Assembly: GCA_030378035.1 (NCBI GenBank)
Contig: JAUCGI010000033.1
Location: forward strand, 1 to 38,528
Direction of reading: 5' to 3'
DNA length: 38,528 nucleotides
DNA from: Desulfobacterales bacterium HSG2
GTDB taxonomy: Bacteria; Desulfobacterota; Desulfobacteria; Desulfobacterales; 4be13
Each line of letters begins with the position of its first letter. Positions within the stretch are counted from its first letter, which is position 1. The notes beneath the pieces were generated by a model. It saw only the letters and a list, made by a program, of their open reading frames with translations. It was not told the origin of the DNA and did not search any database. The position numbers and the translations under genes were made by a program. Positions 38,111 to 38,528 of the stretch are shown here, piece after piece.

Positions 38111-38528
38111 CAGTGATATGCTTTTGATATTTTGCACTCTTTTTCAAGAAAATAATAATAGATTGTAAATTCTCTGGCGGGTTATGAATTGAAACTTTCT
38201 TTTTTGTTCAGGCTGCATTAATATTTGGTAGTCCTCAACATGTAATCCTGAACGGCATTCAAAATCATCCCGGATTCTTTAAAAACAGTCGGTTATATTT
38301 TACTGAATGATATTCAGTAGTTCAGTTACATATCAGGACTGATGTGCAAACAAAATGCGAAATATCCGCTACAGCCCGATGTGCCCACCGCTAGCTGCTC
38401 ACTAGTACCCGACCAAAAAAGTTTTGACAAGTGCGGCCCGCCACGGATCGCCGTCGCAGCATGTTCCGCCAGAATGTTTCTCATTAACGGTGTGGCTAAA
38501 TGAGAAGCGTGTCTTTCGGCGCAGTTTC
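38111..38528. other. end region, mostly non-coding, possible partial gene
   Basis: Positions 38138-38365 are AT-rich with no gene seen and probably contain the promoter of the - strand operon, though no clear boxes are found. From about 38370 GC content rises. A - strand frame from the window edge to 38402 (ending DGDPWRAALVKTFLVGY) could be the C-terminus of a gene outside the window, but I do not recognise it. Confidence 0.3.

Overview
The window is about 38.5 kb of a Gram-negative chromosome of moderate GC. Gene order and protein style suggest a Desulfobacterota organism (Desulfobacterales/Desulfonema-like). That assignment is inference from family resemblance, not from a search.

Positions 1-19180 (+ strand) hold a nearly complete division and cell wall (dcw) cluster: rsmH, ftsL, ftsI, murF, mraY, murD, ftsW, murG, murC, murB, ftsQ, ftsA, ftsZ, followed by a B12-binding-type radical SAM gene. 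murE, normally between ftsI and murF, is absent, and a repeat array occupies its place. A small antitoxin gene with a truncated toxin is wedged between murG and murC. The most striking feature is a set of heptanucleotide (7-bp) tandem arrays. They fill almost every gene junction, supply the ends of several proteins (FtsI, MurC, radical SAM), and sit inside rsmH, murF, murD, murG, murB and, further on, fcl. Many arrays consist of two inverted arms and would fold into long hairpins. Because 7 is coprime to 3, an array strand encodes one heptapeptide repeat in all three frames and is either open or closed in all of them. This explains how in-frame insertions in essential enzymes are tolerated.

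Positions 19468-20457 (- strand) encode a class III nucleotidyl cyclase with a C-terminal FHA domain. A gene-free 1.2 kb stretch follows (20458-21693), made mostly of miniature inverted-repeat elements with target-site duplications.

Positions 21694-38110 (- strand apart from brnTA) are an envelope-polysaccharide region mixed with an accessory graveyard. Sugar genes are fcl and gmd (GDP-fucose), a WbpM/PglF-type dehydratase, a DegT-type aminotransferase, a PglD-type acetyltransferase, a second acetyltransferase broken by a 151-bp element, and a PglC-type initiating sugar transferase. The pgl-like genes resemble a UDP-bacillosamine route. Between them are several toxin-antitoxin loci: BrnTA, UPF0175/PIN, two copies of a HigBA-like pair, an AbiEii-like gene and a nucleotidyltransferase fragment. 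In most, the toxin is frameshifted or truncated while the antitoxin reads intact. One antitoxin-like gene is split by a 280-bp element whose removal restores the reading frame exactly. No transposase gene, rRNA, tRNA or CRISPR array was seen. All mobile-looking elements here are non-autonomous.

Working view: the dcw cluster and sugar operons are functional core, and the window has been colonised by many short repeat families. The heptanucleotide hairpin arrays are the least explained.
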